Shown: in pieces, positions 8,086 through 16,839 of the stretch | How the letters are laid out: every line of letters starts with the position of its first letter | Numbering within the stretch: the stretch's first letter is position 1 | DNA from: CALMUP01 sp035327305 | Lineage (GTDB): Bacteria; Verrucomicrobiota; Kiritimatiellia; CAIVKH01 | Assembly (NCBI GenBank): GCA_035327305.1 | Contig: DAOLDL010000001.1 | Span: 99,608 to 163,607 of the forward strand | Direction: 5' to 3' | DNA length: 64,000 nucleotides | The notes under the pieces: generated by a model | The model's database searches: none | The model's input: the letters and a program-made list of their open reading frames with translations, nothing else | What the model was told of the DNA's origin: nothing | Made by a program: the position numbers and the translations under genes

Positions 8086-8682
8086 ATGTTCAGCGGTATC
8101 ATACAAAAACTGGGATTGGTGGAGAGTGTCATACGCCAACCTGATGGTTCCGGAATGCTGATGGTTCGCTGTACTGCCTGGTCAGAACCCATGGTTGTTG
8201 GTGAAAGTTTTGCCAACAATGGCGTGTGCCTTACGTTGACGTCTTATGACGCCGGAATCATGACCTTTAATTTGCTCGATGAAACATTCAACAAAACAAA
8301 TCTTGGCGATTTGCGGGCGGGTGACCTGGTTAATCTGGAACGGGCTTTGCGGGTAGGTGAGGTGATCGGCGGTCATTTTGTCAGTGGACATGTCGATGGA
8401 GTGGGGGTCACGTCAGCATGGGAACCGCACGGTCGCGACTTTATCTGGCGAATTACCTGCCCGAAAAATTTAACGGACGGCATGGTGCCCAAGGGATCCA
8501 TCAGTTGTGACGGAATCAGTTTGACGATTGTGGATTTGAAGGACGGTGAGTTCTCCGTTCACATCATCCCGCATACCGTGTCGCAAACGAATCTCAAACG
8601 GGTCGTGGTGGGTGCAAAAGTTAATCTGGAAACAGACATGCTGGGCAAGTATGTCGCTCGTTTATTGTCATTGCGCGCATGA
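8086..8682 (+). CDS. ribE: Riboflavin synthase alpha chain
   Basis: 198-residue enzyme that dismutates two 6,7-dimethyl-8-ribityllumazine molecules to riboflavin. Two barrel repeats are clear: MFSGIIQKLG...NNGVCLTL...GGHFVSGHVDG and KGSISCDGISLTI...IPHTVSQTNL...VNLETDMLGKYV. The first repeat has NNGVCLT instead of the common VNGVCLT. Its ATG abuts the ribD stop, with AGCGAGGAAA upstream as ribosome site. Last gene of the operon; the next gene is convergent 13 nt away. Confidence 0.95.
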   Translation: MFSGIIQKLGLVESVIRQPDGSGMLMVRCTAWSEPMVVGESFANNGVCLTLTSYDAGIMTFNLLDETFNKTNLGDLRAGDLVNLERALRVGEVIGGHFVSGHVDGVGVTSAWEPHGRDFIWRITCPKNLTDGMVPKGSISCDGISLTIVDLKDGEFSVHIIPHTVSQTNLKRVVVGAKVNLETDMLGKYVARLLSLRA

Positions 8683-8695
8683 CACAACTTCCGGG

Positions 8696-11600
8696 TTAGT
8701 CCGCCAGCCTGACCCTCGCGCGATACCAGTGCGTAGTCATGGTTCCTGCGGCGGGATACATGTATGGTCCGCTTCCCCCCGAAATATTGGTGATGGCTTC
8801 CAACCAGTCCGTGTCATCGCCATTATGGCGCTCCAACTGGTATATCCTTCCATGAATCGTGGAAAACCAAAGCAATCCTGATCCGTCCATGTTTACGACA
8901 AATTGTGAATCGTGGTCGGTCGGGTCGGTTCCGGCGATGTATTCCTCTAGGTTGGTCATGCCATCGTCGTCCGCATCCTGATACGGCATGGAAAGGTTGC
9001 CGGTTTTTCCGGTCGGTGATCCAAAATGCCCGGTCATCCACCAGTCGGGTATGCCGTCGCCATCCGAATCCTGTCCTTCCGGCGCCGACACCTGCCACAA
9101 TTCATTCCATGATCGTGCTATACGTACTTCATCGAAATGCACAAGGCCATTGAATCCGGAGTTCGCGCCCGATGCCAGGCGAATGCCGTCAATTCGTGCG
9201 ATGATTCCCGTGACCCCAAGAAGGAACAGGGGTTCCGATTCGGGAATTGCGGCAACATTTGTAAAGTAGATACCGGACATGATTCGCGTATCAAAATCGT
9301 AACGACCCACCAACTGATAATCCACCCCCGCCGGAAATGAATCGGGACTCCCATGCACTCCCTGGGAAATCCCCGAAATAGAGACGCCAAATATGTCGTC
9401 ATTTCCACTGGAGCCACGTTCACCTACGAACGCACGTTCAGTAGCGCCATCAAAAAAGCTTACACCGCTGAATTTGCCGTCGTTGAGTCCCTCGGCATGT
9501 TGCCGTCGGTATAACGTCGCCACATAGATGCGACCATTGGTCACTGCATTGAATTTCCTGAAAGCGGCATAAAGCGACGGATTGGTAGTGGCGAAAACAA
9601 GGCGGTTGCCCGATTCCTGCGGCCAGGCCGAAGGAAAATTACCGAAATTGCCGCCATTGATGACGACATCGGTGTTCGTCCGAGGAACAGTAATCGTCCA
9701 TGCGTTGGTCCATCCGAGTCCGCCCATGAGACCCGAAGGAATCACCGCATTGGTGTAGGCAAAACTCTCGACGATCGCACCGATGCGATACATCTCCGTG
9801 GTTGCAACTGCCGTTATGGCAGGCGAGTAACGATCGTTATTAATCGTGTAGAATTCGTAAAAATGTTTTGTGCCCGGGGCCACAACATGTTCAAGGTTGG
9901 TAACATTGACCGCACCTGAAATCTTGAAAAGAACGTGGCCGGCTCCCAAAGGACCGCCGGCATGATACGTGACGCCGTTGGCCGGACTCACGTCAGGTGG
10001 TGTTTCGCTTCGATAAACGATCAGTACGGTGCGTCCCTGTGGTTCGGAAAAGCTCAACCGCACCATCTCCGCGCCATCGTGCACCGCTGAAACGGATGAG
10101 GGCGAAGGAATATTTGTTATTGTTAATGTTACCTCCATGTATGCGGGATTGTTGGTCTGGTTGCCGTCGATACGATTGGTGGCGATGAATACTCCGGTTT
10201 CCGTGAAGGATGCGCTATTTACGAAAACGGTATGGACGGCGGAGCCTCCTGTCACAACACTGAAATTGGTCATACTGGTTCCCAGCCAGCCGGAAGGACC
10301 TGATCCATACGAGAAATGATGATCACCGAACAACATACCGGTTCCAAAATTGGTGATGACGATGGGTTGGCCGGCCGGAATCGGATTTCCGCCCAGCATG
10401 GCGGAGAAGGTTATTTGCAATGGTTCAACGCCCAATCCGGGCGCGGACACACCGCCCGTTTCGAACAGCACTTCCTCGCCGTAAGCGATGCCCGCGCTGT
10501 TGATCGCGTACGCGCGTGTATAATAAACAACTCCTGAACTTAATCCCGTCAGCGTGTTGGTGAACATACCCAAACCGGAGCCTGCGGCGTTCCGAAAATC
10601 GTTGGTCGTTGGCAACGGCAAAGTGTTCCATACAACTCCGCGTTCGATGACCGTCGTGCCGCCGTCGTCAATTACCTCGCCACCGCCTTTGGCCGCGGTT
10701 TCGGTTATCTCCGTTATCGGCGCGGTGACGACACTGGCCAATCCGGGTTGCGGTGCGCCTGCCGGTGGTTCCCTGGTGAAAATCTGCATGCTGTAACGGC
10801 CCATGTTCACGTAGGCCGCGCCTCCTGACACGATCAACTGGGTTGTGCCGATGTTCCCGAAATCCGCCTGGTAATTGGTGGAATCTCCATTGTAATGACT
10901 GTACCAGACGCCATCAGATGGAAAGGCAATCGAGTAATTGTTATTGGTCCAGTTGATGTTCGCGAAGTTCGCCACCACCACGGCGTCGTCGGTTTGTCCG
11001 CCGGCATCCCACCGGATGTAGGCGATTACCTTGTTGTTGTTATCCACATGATGCACATTTATCCCGGTGCCTTTCAGCCCCTTGGATCCACCGCGCAAAT
11101 TGCGTCGGACATGAATCAGGTCCGTGTAGGATCGTACGATGCCGCTGAACGAGTTGGTTCGGGTCCATCGCAACGGCACGTTATCGTGAAAGGCCTGTGT
11201 CTCAAGCATTTCCTGACCTTGAAAGATCATGGGCATGGCGGGCGCCGTCATCACAATTCCTGCCGCCAGCAGTGATCGTTTACGCGCCCAGATACTTTCC
11301 GGATTTCCGGAGTCTATTTCCGACGGCAAGCGGCTTCGCCCGTGATTCGATGCGATATAATCATGCGCCTCGGAAAACAGCACCCGGTTGAGACTTGCCC
11401 AATCCCGCAAAAGATTGCGAACTGTGAACATATTGCGGTTGGCGTCCGAACCCGTTGTGACCTGGCCATGCAACGACCAACGCCCGGCGACATCCCATTG
11501 TCCTTGAAAATTCATGCTGTAATCGAATGCATTGTCTTCGGCAATGCGTTGGACATAGGGGTAATTTTGCTGAAGGTGCCAGTTGATGTCGCGCAACATG

Positions 11601-12601
11601 TGTTCACCGGTTTGATTGTGTCCCCAGTCACTGTTGATAATGTAATATGGGGCATCCCACCGGAAACCGCCGATACGATACTCGAGTACATACATCATGA
11701 TTTGATCGCGAATGAAGTCACGCACCTGTGACCGCCCGTAATCCGGACGGGTGCTTCCCCAAGGTGTGTGGGCGCGTGTGTCGTTGTAAAAGTAGATTCC
11801 GCCATAATTGCCCTGCCACCATCCGTCAAATCGCCACAGCGAGAGATCGCTTGGCCCATAATGGTTGTGAACGACGTCCACGAACACAGCGATATCCCGT
11901 TCGTGGCAGGCCCGGACAAACCGTTTGAATGCGTCCGGTCCACCATAAGCGCTCTCGATGGCAAAGAGGTCGGCGGGGTTATAGCCCCAGCTTTGGCCGC
12001 CCGCGAACTCGTTGACGGGCATCACCTTGATTGCATTGATGCCGAGATCTTTTACGTGATCGAGATAGTTGGTGGCATGATCAAACGTTCTGGGCGTTGG
12101 CGACCCGGCAAACGTACCGATATGCATTTGATAAATTACCGTATCTTTACGACCCGGTTTGGGTATTTCCACGCCCCCCCAGTTGAAGGCATTGGTATGA
12201 TAAATAATAGAATTTCCATTCGCGCCGGAATTGGTGACGCGGCGTGATCGCGGATCGCGCCTAAGCGACGTATTGTTGATACGGTAGCGGTATTGCTGTC
12301 CTTCCAAAGCGCCCGGGACATCCAGTGACCATTGACCGCCACCTTCAGTCACGAGAGGTATGTCATTCCACCCGCTGAACTCACCCCGCACGTCCACATT
12401 GGTGGCGTTTGGCGCCCATACCCGAAACGTGACCCCCGTGCCGGCGCCATCGGCATATGGGATCGAACCCAGTCCCGGACGCGAAGATTGTGCGGAAGAC
12501 ACGTTGGAGGTAATCAACCATACACCGGCACAACAAAATATAACCGAAAAACCCCTGAAAAAAAGGACGGCGGCCATCTGAAAACGAAGTGAATAAATCA
12601 T
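8696..12601 (-). CDS. Giant secreted GH13 enzyme, branching-enzyme-like, with C-terminal Asp-rich cassette
   Basis: About 1300 residues. Signal peptide, then a CBM48/E-set domain (GVTFRVWAPNATNVDVRGEF), a GH13 barrel resembling glycogen branching enzymes (region I DVVHNHYG; nucleophile in GFRWDAPYY; general acid in RIAEDN; region IV SEAHDY), a beta-sandwich, several Ig/fibronectin-like repeats, a LamG-like region, and near the C-terminus DSDGDGIPDWW plus DADDDGMTNLEEYIAGTDP followed by a final small sandwich domain. All three GH13 catalytic acids are present. Likely acts on alpha-glucans outside the cell. The start is uncertain: 12601 gives a normal signal peptide ending near SSAQS and has TATCTT 8 nt upstream; 12577 or 12676 are possible. 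Confidence 0.85.
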   Translation of the reverse strand: MIYSLRFQMAAVLFFRGFSVIFCCAGVWLITSNVSSAQSSRPGLGSIPYADGAGTGVTFRVWAPNATNVDVRGEFSGWNDIPLVTEGGGQWSLDVPGALEGQQYRYRINNTSLRRDPRSRRVTNSGANGNSIIYHTNAFNWGGVEIPKPGRKDTVIYQMHIGTFAGSPTPRTFDHATNYLDHVKDLGINAIKVMPVNEFAGGQSWGYNPADLFAIESAYGGPDAFKRFVRACHERDIAVFVDVVHNHYGPSDLSLWRFDGWWQGNYGGIYFYNDTRAHTPWGSTRPDYGRSQVRDFIRDQIMMYVLEYRIGGFRWDAPYYIINSDWGHNQTGEHMLRDINWHLQQNYPYVQRIAEDNAFDYSMNFQGQWDVAGRWSLHGQVTTGSDANRNMFTVRNLLRDWASLNRVLFSEAHDYIASNHGRSRLPSEIDSGNPESIWARKRSLLAAGIVMTAPAMPMIFQGQEMLETQAFHDNVPLRWTRTNSFSGIVRSYTDLIHVRRNLRGGSKGLKGTGINVHHVDNNNKVIAYIRWDAGGQTDDAVVVANFANINWTNNNYSIAFPSDGVWYSHYNGDSTNYQADFGNIGTTQLIVSGGAAYVNMGRYSMQIFTREPPAGAPQPGLASVVTAPITEITETAAKGGGEVIDDGGTTVIERGVVWNTLPLPTTNDFRNAAGSGLGMFTNTLTGLSSGVVYYTRAYAINSAGIAYGEEVLFETGGVSAPGLGVEPLQITFSAMLGGNPIPAGQPIVITNFGTGMLFGDHHFSYGSGPSGWLGTSMTNFSVVTGGSAVHTVFVNSASFTETGVFIATNRIDGNQTNNPAYMEVTLTITNIPSPSSVSAVHDGAEMVRLSFSEPQGRTVLIVYRSETPPDVSPANGVTYHAGGPLGAGHVLFKISGAVNVTNLEHVVAPGTKHFYEFYTINNDRYSPAITAVATTEMYRIGAIVESFAYTNAVIPSGLMGGLGWTNAWTITVPRTNTDVVINGGNFGNFPSAWPQESGNRLVFATTNPSLYAAFRKFNAVTNGRIYVATLYRRQHAEGLNDGKFSGVSFFDGATERAFVGERGSSGNDDIFGVSISGISQGVHGSPDSFPAGVDYQLVGRYDFDTRIMSGIYFTNVAAIPESEPLFLLGVTGIIARIDGIRLASGANSGFNGLVHFDEVRIARSWNELWQVSAPEGQDSDGDGIPDWWMTGHFGSPTGKTGNLSMPYQDADDDGMTNLEEYIAGTDPTDHDSQFVVNMDGSGLLWFSTIHGRIYQLERHNGDDTDWLEAITNISGGSGPYMYPAAGTMTTHWYRARVRLAD

Positions 12602-12746
12602 TGGGACAAAAGATACACCGTTTACCCGATAAAGATATACAGCCCGGCAGGACACAATATTCACAAATTCGGCCATCCTTTACCGGCGGATATTTCCGAT
12701 CAATGCATGATGTTCGATATTCAGAACAATATGCTGATGGTTAAGG

Positions 12747-13781
12747 TCAGGATCGCTTTGGTTTCAGTAGATAGTGACCAACGAACCATTCGTTTCCTTT
12801 TTGATATCCGAATAATTCGGCGCAGGCCATGAAGAAGATACGCCAGTAGACCCACCAGGTTCTCCATTCATGCTTGTATGTTTGACGAAAAAGAGGGGTG
12901 AGCTTGTTCCGCTGGCTATCCATTTTAGCGAGCCAGGCATTCAGTGTCTTTTCATAATGCCTGCCATTCACCTTCCAACAATGCTCCACTTCCATATTCT
13001 TGGTGAAGTAATTGAAAATGTCATACGACGGCATCAATCCGCCGGTGAAGAAATAGCGGGCCATCCAATCGTCCTCTTCATCTGTTTCAAAGGGGTAGGC
13101 GAAGCGATCATGAACAAATATGTGTACAAAAAGGCGTCCATCATCCTTCAGCCATCCCGATATCCGGTTCAATAAAAGTTCATAATTCCGCATGTGTTCA
13201 AACATTTCCACGGATACGACGCGATCGAAGTTTCGTTCAGGCGGCTGAAACTCATTCATGTCGGCTGTAATAATGTTCAGATTGGATATGCCCCGCGCCG
13301 CACCTTCCTGATCGATGTATTCTTTCTGTGTCCGGGAGTTTGATACAGCGGTTATTTCTGCATTCGGAAACCTTTTCGCCATATACAGGCTCAAGGAACC
13401 CCAGCCGCAACCAAGCTCCAGGACCTTCATGCCGTCGCGAATATCTGCGCGCTCGACAGTCAGGGAGAGCATGGCTTCTTCAGCGGCAGTCAGATCCGTC
13501 GTGTCATCTTCCCAAAGGCAGGAGCTGTACTTCAGGTGACGACCCAGTACGCGCAGATAAAAATCAGTGGGCACCTCGTAATGCCGTTCGTTCGCCGATT
13601 TTGTGTGAATGGCGAGGGGGGATTCCGACATTGATTCGATGAACGACAACTTGCGTGTCATGGAGGAATCGGCGTTGCCAAGTTGCTCCAATTCAAGCCG
13701 GTCGCGCAACAAACGCTTGATGCCGGCACGAATAAAGCAATCGGGAATCAGGTTGGTTTTCAGCAGAGTTAAGTACCACAT
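12747..13781 (-). CDS. CFA-synthase-family methyltransferase, close to coclaurine N-methyltransferase type
   Basis: 344-residue SAM-dependent methyltransferase. SAM motif I is LELGCGWGSLSLYMAKRFP; then NSRTQKEYID, VVSVEMFEHMRNYE, EEDDWMARYFFTGGLMPS, WKVNGRHYEKTLNAWLAKMD and a WRIFFMACAELFGY ending. These blocks follow plant (S)-coclaurine N-methyltransferases more closely than E. coli Cfa, including the EMFEHM catalytic Glu/His segment. Bacterial members of this clade are usually annotated as cyclopropane fatty acid synthases; the substrate is unknown, with a lipid most likely. Start 13781 is preferred: GAAAG lies 9 nt upstream and the TAA of the DUF1295 gene is one nt before it. Confidence 0.85.
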   Translation of the reverse strand: MWYLTLLKTNLIPDCFIRAGIKRLLRDRLELEQLGNADSSMTRKLSFIESMSESPLAIHTKSANERHYEVPTDFYLRVLGRHLKYSSCLWEDDTTDLTAAEEAMLSLTVERADIRDGMKVLELGCGWGSLSLYMAKRFPNAEITAVSNSRTQKEYIDQEGAARGISNLNIITADMNEFQPPERNFDRVVSVEMFEHMRNYELLLNRISGWLKDDGRLFVHIFVHDRFAYPFETDEEDDWMARYFFTGGLMPSYDIFNYFTKNMEVEHCWKVNGRHYEKTLNAWLAKMDSQRNKLTPLFRQTYKHEWRTWWVYWRIFFMACAELFGYQKGNEWFVGHYLLKPKRS

Positions 13782-13782
13782 G

Positions 13783-14571
13783 TTAAATTTCTTTCTTGAA
13801 CCACGGAATAAAGGAGCTTGTCGTGGCCTGATAGCGCCGATAGGCATCACCCTTGCTTTTCAATGACTGTTCCTCGGTGGCCGGTATACCGGTGACCTTG
13901 AACAAGAAGAACAACATCAAGGCCGGGCATAAAATGGCCAGGTAACCGTATGGAGAAGCGAGTGCGAACACGGCAACACCAACCCAAATCAACCATTCGA
14001 AAAAATAGTTGGGATGCCGGGAGTAATTCCACCATCCAGCCTCACAAACCTTCCCTTTGCTGGCCGGGTCCTTCTTGAATCGGGCAAGTTGCCGGTCGGA
14101 TGCCGATTCACCAAGCCAGGCTGACAGCCAGATCAGGAAGCCGGAGGTTTCCAACGGTGTCGGCGTGGTTGCGGTGTGAAGCAATACAATCAGAAACGGC
14201 ATGGAGAATATCACTGCGGCGATAGCCTGGAATTGGAAGAAAAGAAACATCTTTCCATTTACCTGATGTCCCCATGCCCGCCTCAATTCGGCGTAACGTG
14301 AATCTTCTGGTTTTCCGTGTGACCGCAAGTGGATGTGAATGACGAGCCGCCCGCCCCACAAGACAGCCATCGCGACAACCAATACGGTCCGGACGGCGGT
14401 CATGTCGGCTAGTTGATATGCATATACCAATGCCAAAAGCGGTATGGTTGCCGACCATCCGATGTCGACAATCCCGGCATTTTTTGTCTTTAGCTGAATC
14501 AGCCACAGCGCCAGCATGACTAAAAATGCGATGACGACACCCTGGATTAGATAGGTTGCAATTGTGGTCAC
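13783..14571 (-). CDS. DUF1295 (steroid 5-alpha-reductase-like) membrane protein
   Basis: 262-residue polytopic membrane protein of the DUF1295 family, which shares the fold of steroid 5-alpha reductases and isoprenylcysteine methyltransferases. The family signature WWNYSRHPNYFFEWLIW is present near 192, with an upstream WGGRLVIHIHLRSHG. In bacteria such genes often accompany CFA-like methyltransferases, as here, so an NAD(P)H-dependent reduction of a methylated or methylenated lipid is a reasonable guess, not shown. The start is GTG, overlapping the TAG of the DUF2062 gene by one base (TAGTG). Confidence 0.85.
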   Translation of the reverse strand: MTTIATYLIQGVVIAFLVMLALWLIQLKTKNAGIVDIGWSATIPLLALVYAYQLADMTAVRTVLVVAMAVLWGGRLVIHIHLRSHGKPEDSRYAELRRAWGHQVNGKMFLFFQFQAIAAVIFSMPFLIVLLHTATTPTPLETSGFLIWLSAWLGESASDRQLARFKKDPASKGKVCEAGWWNYSRHPNYFFEWLIWVGVAVFALASPYGYLAILCPALMLFFLFKVTGIPATEEQSLKSKGDAYRRYQATTSSFIPWFKKEI

Positions 14572-15110
14572 TACCGAACTCCGATTCCGAAAACCTTATC
14601 CCTTAAATGACGTAACATCGGGGTAAGTAGTAATGTTAGAATAAGCGCCAATGGAACGGCCAGTATTGACCAGGCAACGATTCCGCGAAGCGCCACCCAG
14701 CCGAGTTCATTTGCGGCGGACCAGAAGTCCGTCGCAAATGCATTGGAAATTTCCACCAAAGACAAAGGAAATTGTTCACGAGCAAAAATGATATTTCCCA
14801 ATCGCAGGAAAGGAATAATCAGGAGTATTTGAAGAGGATAAACCAGCCAGTTGACGGTTTGAATGGCGATGTGATTCAGCTTGAAACGGATGGCAATCAG
14901 GCCGCACAGCAACATGGTCGTTCCCAGTATGGGAAAAATGCCCAATACACCGCCCCAGGCAAGGCTCTGGGCCAACTTCTCGGGTGTGGCGCCTTGTATC
15001 AGTTGCGACACCAGAGGCTTGACGACCCGGCGGTGCCATAGCGATGGGGGTTTTCCCAATGGTGCAGATGCCACTCCGCAAACTTCTATTGTCGGTTGTG
15101 TTTCGGTCAT
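14571..15110 (-). CDS. DUF2062 membrane protein
   Basis: 179 residues with the DUF2062 pattern: an amphipathic N-terminal region (LVSQLIQGATPEKLAQSLAWGGVLGIFP), then about three transmembrane helices. Family members are uncharacterised and often fused to or near glycosyltransferases and lipid genes. First gene of the DUF2062-DUF1295-methyltransferase set. Minus-strand TTGTTA, 16 nt, TACTGT ends 7 nt before the ATG, again a leaderless arrangement; no Shine-Dalgarno sequence is visible. Confidence 0.8.
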   Translation of the reverse strand: MTETQPTIEVCGVASAPLGKPPSLWHRRVVKPLVSQLIQGATPEKLAQSLAWGGVLGIFPILGTTMLLCGLIAIRFKLNHIAIQTVNWLVYPLQILLIIPFLRLGNIIFAREQFPLSLVEISNAFATDFWSAANELGWVALRGIVAWSILAVPLALILTLLLTPMLRHLRDKVFGIGVR

Positions 15111-15251
15111 CCCGAAACAGTACCACAGGGCTAACGATTAACAAGTGGGGGGATGAAATGTTCATCAAGCATCCTTGTTCGGGAATCCCGGCATACACCA
15201 CAATCATGAACATGTTGAACTTGCCGGAAGCCTTGATCCGTTGTCGTGAAG

Positions 15252-16601
15252 TCAACCAATTCTGGCGCGTACCAATATAAAATATGCGGCCATGGCAATG
15301 GCCATAATATACATCGGCCATTTTACATCGCGCAGGCGACCGGAGGCTATTTTCAGCACAGGATAACCGACCAATCCCAATGCCAATCCGTCGGCGATCG
15401 AATAGGTAAGTGGTATGCCAACCATGATCATGAATGCCGGCAACGATTCGGTGATGTCATCCCAATCAACATTTCGAATGCTACCGGCCATAAAAACGCC
15501 GACGATAACCAGGGCGGATGCCGTTATCGGGGGGAAGGATGCCACCATGGCAATCAGGGGGGCAAAAACGATCGACAGCAGAAACATTGCGGCCACGACC
15601 ACGCAAACCAGACCGGTGCGCCCGCCTTGTTCGACACCGGATGCGCTCTCGATATAACTTGTTACGGTGCTTGTTCCCAGCATGGCGCCGGCCATGGTAC
15701 CTACGGCATCAGACACAAGCGCGCGTCCAGCGCGAGGTAATTCACCGTTCTTCATAAATCCGGCGCGCTCTGATACACCGGTCAACGTCCCGACCGTATC
15801 AAATAGATCGGTAAACAGGAACATGACAATAAATGGGATGCAGGCAATGGTAAGCGCGCCCGCGATATCCAGTTGAAAAACTGCCGGACTCTGAATGTCC
15901 GGCAAACCAATCCACATGCCCGGCGGCACCACTTGTCCCATGGCAATGGCCAATACGGAAGAAAAGAGCATTCCGATCAGGATCGATCCGGGAATGCGGT
16001 ATGCATGCAAAATGCCGATAACCAGCAATCCGAAGGTAAAGATCATGGGTCCGACACTTGTGATGTTTACATTCAATCCAACCAGGGTTCCTGGTTTTTC
16101 CACGATTATTCCGCCATTACGAAGTCCGATGAACGTGATAAAGAGTCCAATCCCGGCGGCAATTCCACTTCTCATGCTTGGACTTAATGCACGGAGAATG
16201 GTTTGCCGGACTTGAAATAAAGACAGAATGAGGAAAGATAAGCCGGACAGGAAAACGAGACCAAGCGCGACTTGCCACGCATTTGAGATGCCGATTGCGC
16301 TTAATCCCATCACGACCGACACAAAAAGGTGATTGTTACCCATGCCTGGAGCCTGTGCAATAGGGTATCGGGCAAACAAACCCATGATCAGAGTGGCCAG
16401 GGCAGTGGAAATGGATGTCGCCAGCATTACGGCCTGCGGGTCCAGGCCGGTAGGTTTGCCGGAGAAGTCCGTTCCCAGTACGGCGGGATTGACAAATATA
16501 ATGTAAGCCATTGTCACAAATGTCGTAAGGCCGGCAATAACCTCGGTACGCACGTTTGTGTTGTTTTCCGCCAGTTTGAAAAAATTATCCAATTTAGGCA
16601 T
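15252..16601 (-). CDS. NCS2-family purine permease (AzgA/PbuG type)
   Basis: 449-residue inner-membrane transporter for purine bases driven by protons. It begins MPKLDNFFKLAENNTNVRTE, the typical start of the AzgA/PbuG branch, followed by GLTTFVTMAYIIFVNP, APGMGNNHLF, the LFTDLFDTVGTLTGV motif and TSTVTSYIESASGVEQGGRTG. Adenine, guanine or hypoxanthine are the usual substrates. The ATG at 16601 has AGGAG eight nt upstream; a longer in-frame extension lacks family similarity. It may supply purines to the catabolic genes at 35-40 kb, but it is not linked to them. Confidence 0.9.
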   Translation of the reverse strand: MPKLDNFFKLAENNTNVRTEVIAGLTTFVTMAYIIFVNPAVLGTDFSGKPTGLDPQAVMLATSISTALATLIMGLFARYPIAQAPGMGNNHLFVSVVMGLSAIGISNAWQVALGLVFLSGLSFLILSLFQVRQTILRALSPSMRSGIAAGIGLFITFIGLRNGGIIVEKPGTLVGLNVNITSVGPMIFTFGLLVIGILHAYRIPGSILIGMLFSSVLAIAMGQVVPPGMWIGLPDIQSPAVFQLDIAGALTIACIPFIVMFLFTDLFDTVGTLTGVSERAGFMKNGELPRAGRALVSDAVGTMAGAMLGTSTVTSYIESASGVEQGGRTGLVCVVVAAMFLLSIVFAPLIAMVASFPPITASALVIVGVFMAGSIRNVDWDDITESLPAFMIMVGIPLTYSIADGLALGLVGYPVLKIASGRLRDVKWPMYIMAIAMAAYFILVRARIG

Positions 16602-16827
16602 AACTCCAACTCCTGTGCGAAGATGCCGAATGAAATGAGGTTGTTCAAGTTGAACTTGCGCACGACATGACGGAGCGCTATTCACATTCAAACCTGGTAA
16701 ATCGAGCCGACAGACCCTTCATTTATCAGGCATCTGCATACCTTTTGAAGTTTTTGCATGTATGCTTTTTGTTTTGCCCGAATCGACCTGTTCGTATAGC
16801 CTTTTTCTTTTTGCAAACGAACAGAAA
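16602..16827. other. Divergent intergenic region with a 13-bp palindrome
   Basis: Between the permease and trpS starts. GTTCAA-G-TTGAAC (16643-16655) lies about 42 nt upstream of the permease start and could be an operator. No purine riboswitch core was found. The trpS -10 box lies at its right end. Confidence 0.35.
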
Positions 16828-16833
16828 GATAAT
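16828..16833 (+). promoter_or_regulatory. -10 box of the trpS operon, leaderless geometry
   Basis: GATAAT (16828-16833) ends 7 nt before the ATG at 16840 with TGTGTT between. The -35 region (TTCTTT near 16805) is poor. No good Shine-Dalgarno sequence precedes trpS. Confidence 0.5.
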
Positions 16834-16839
16834 TGTGTT

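Noticed and set aside
12602..12746. Coding start of the first GH13 gene at 12676
   Set aside because: It adds 25 residues ahead of a complete signal peptide, and AAAGG abuts the ATG with no spacing.
16602..16700. Purine riboswitch upstream of the NCS2 permease
   Set aside because: The conserved core sequences of the purine aptamer are not present; only a 13-bp palindrome is.
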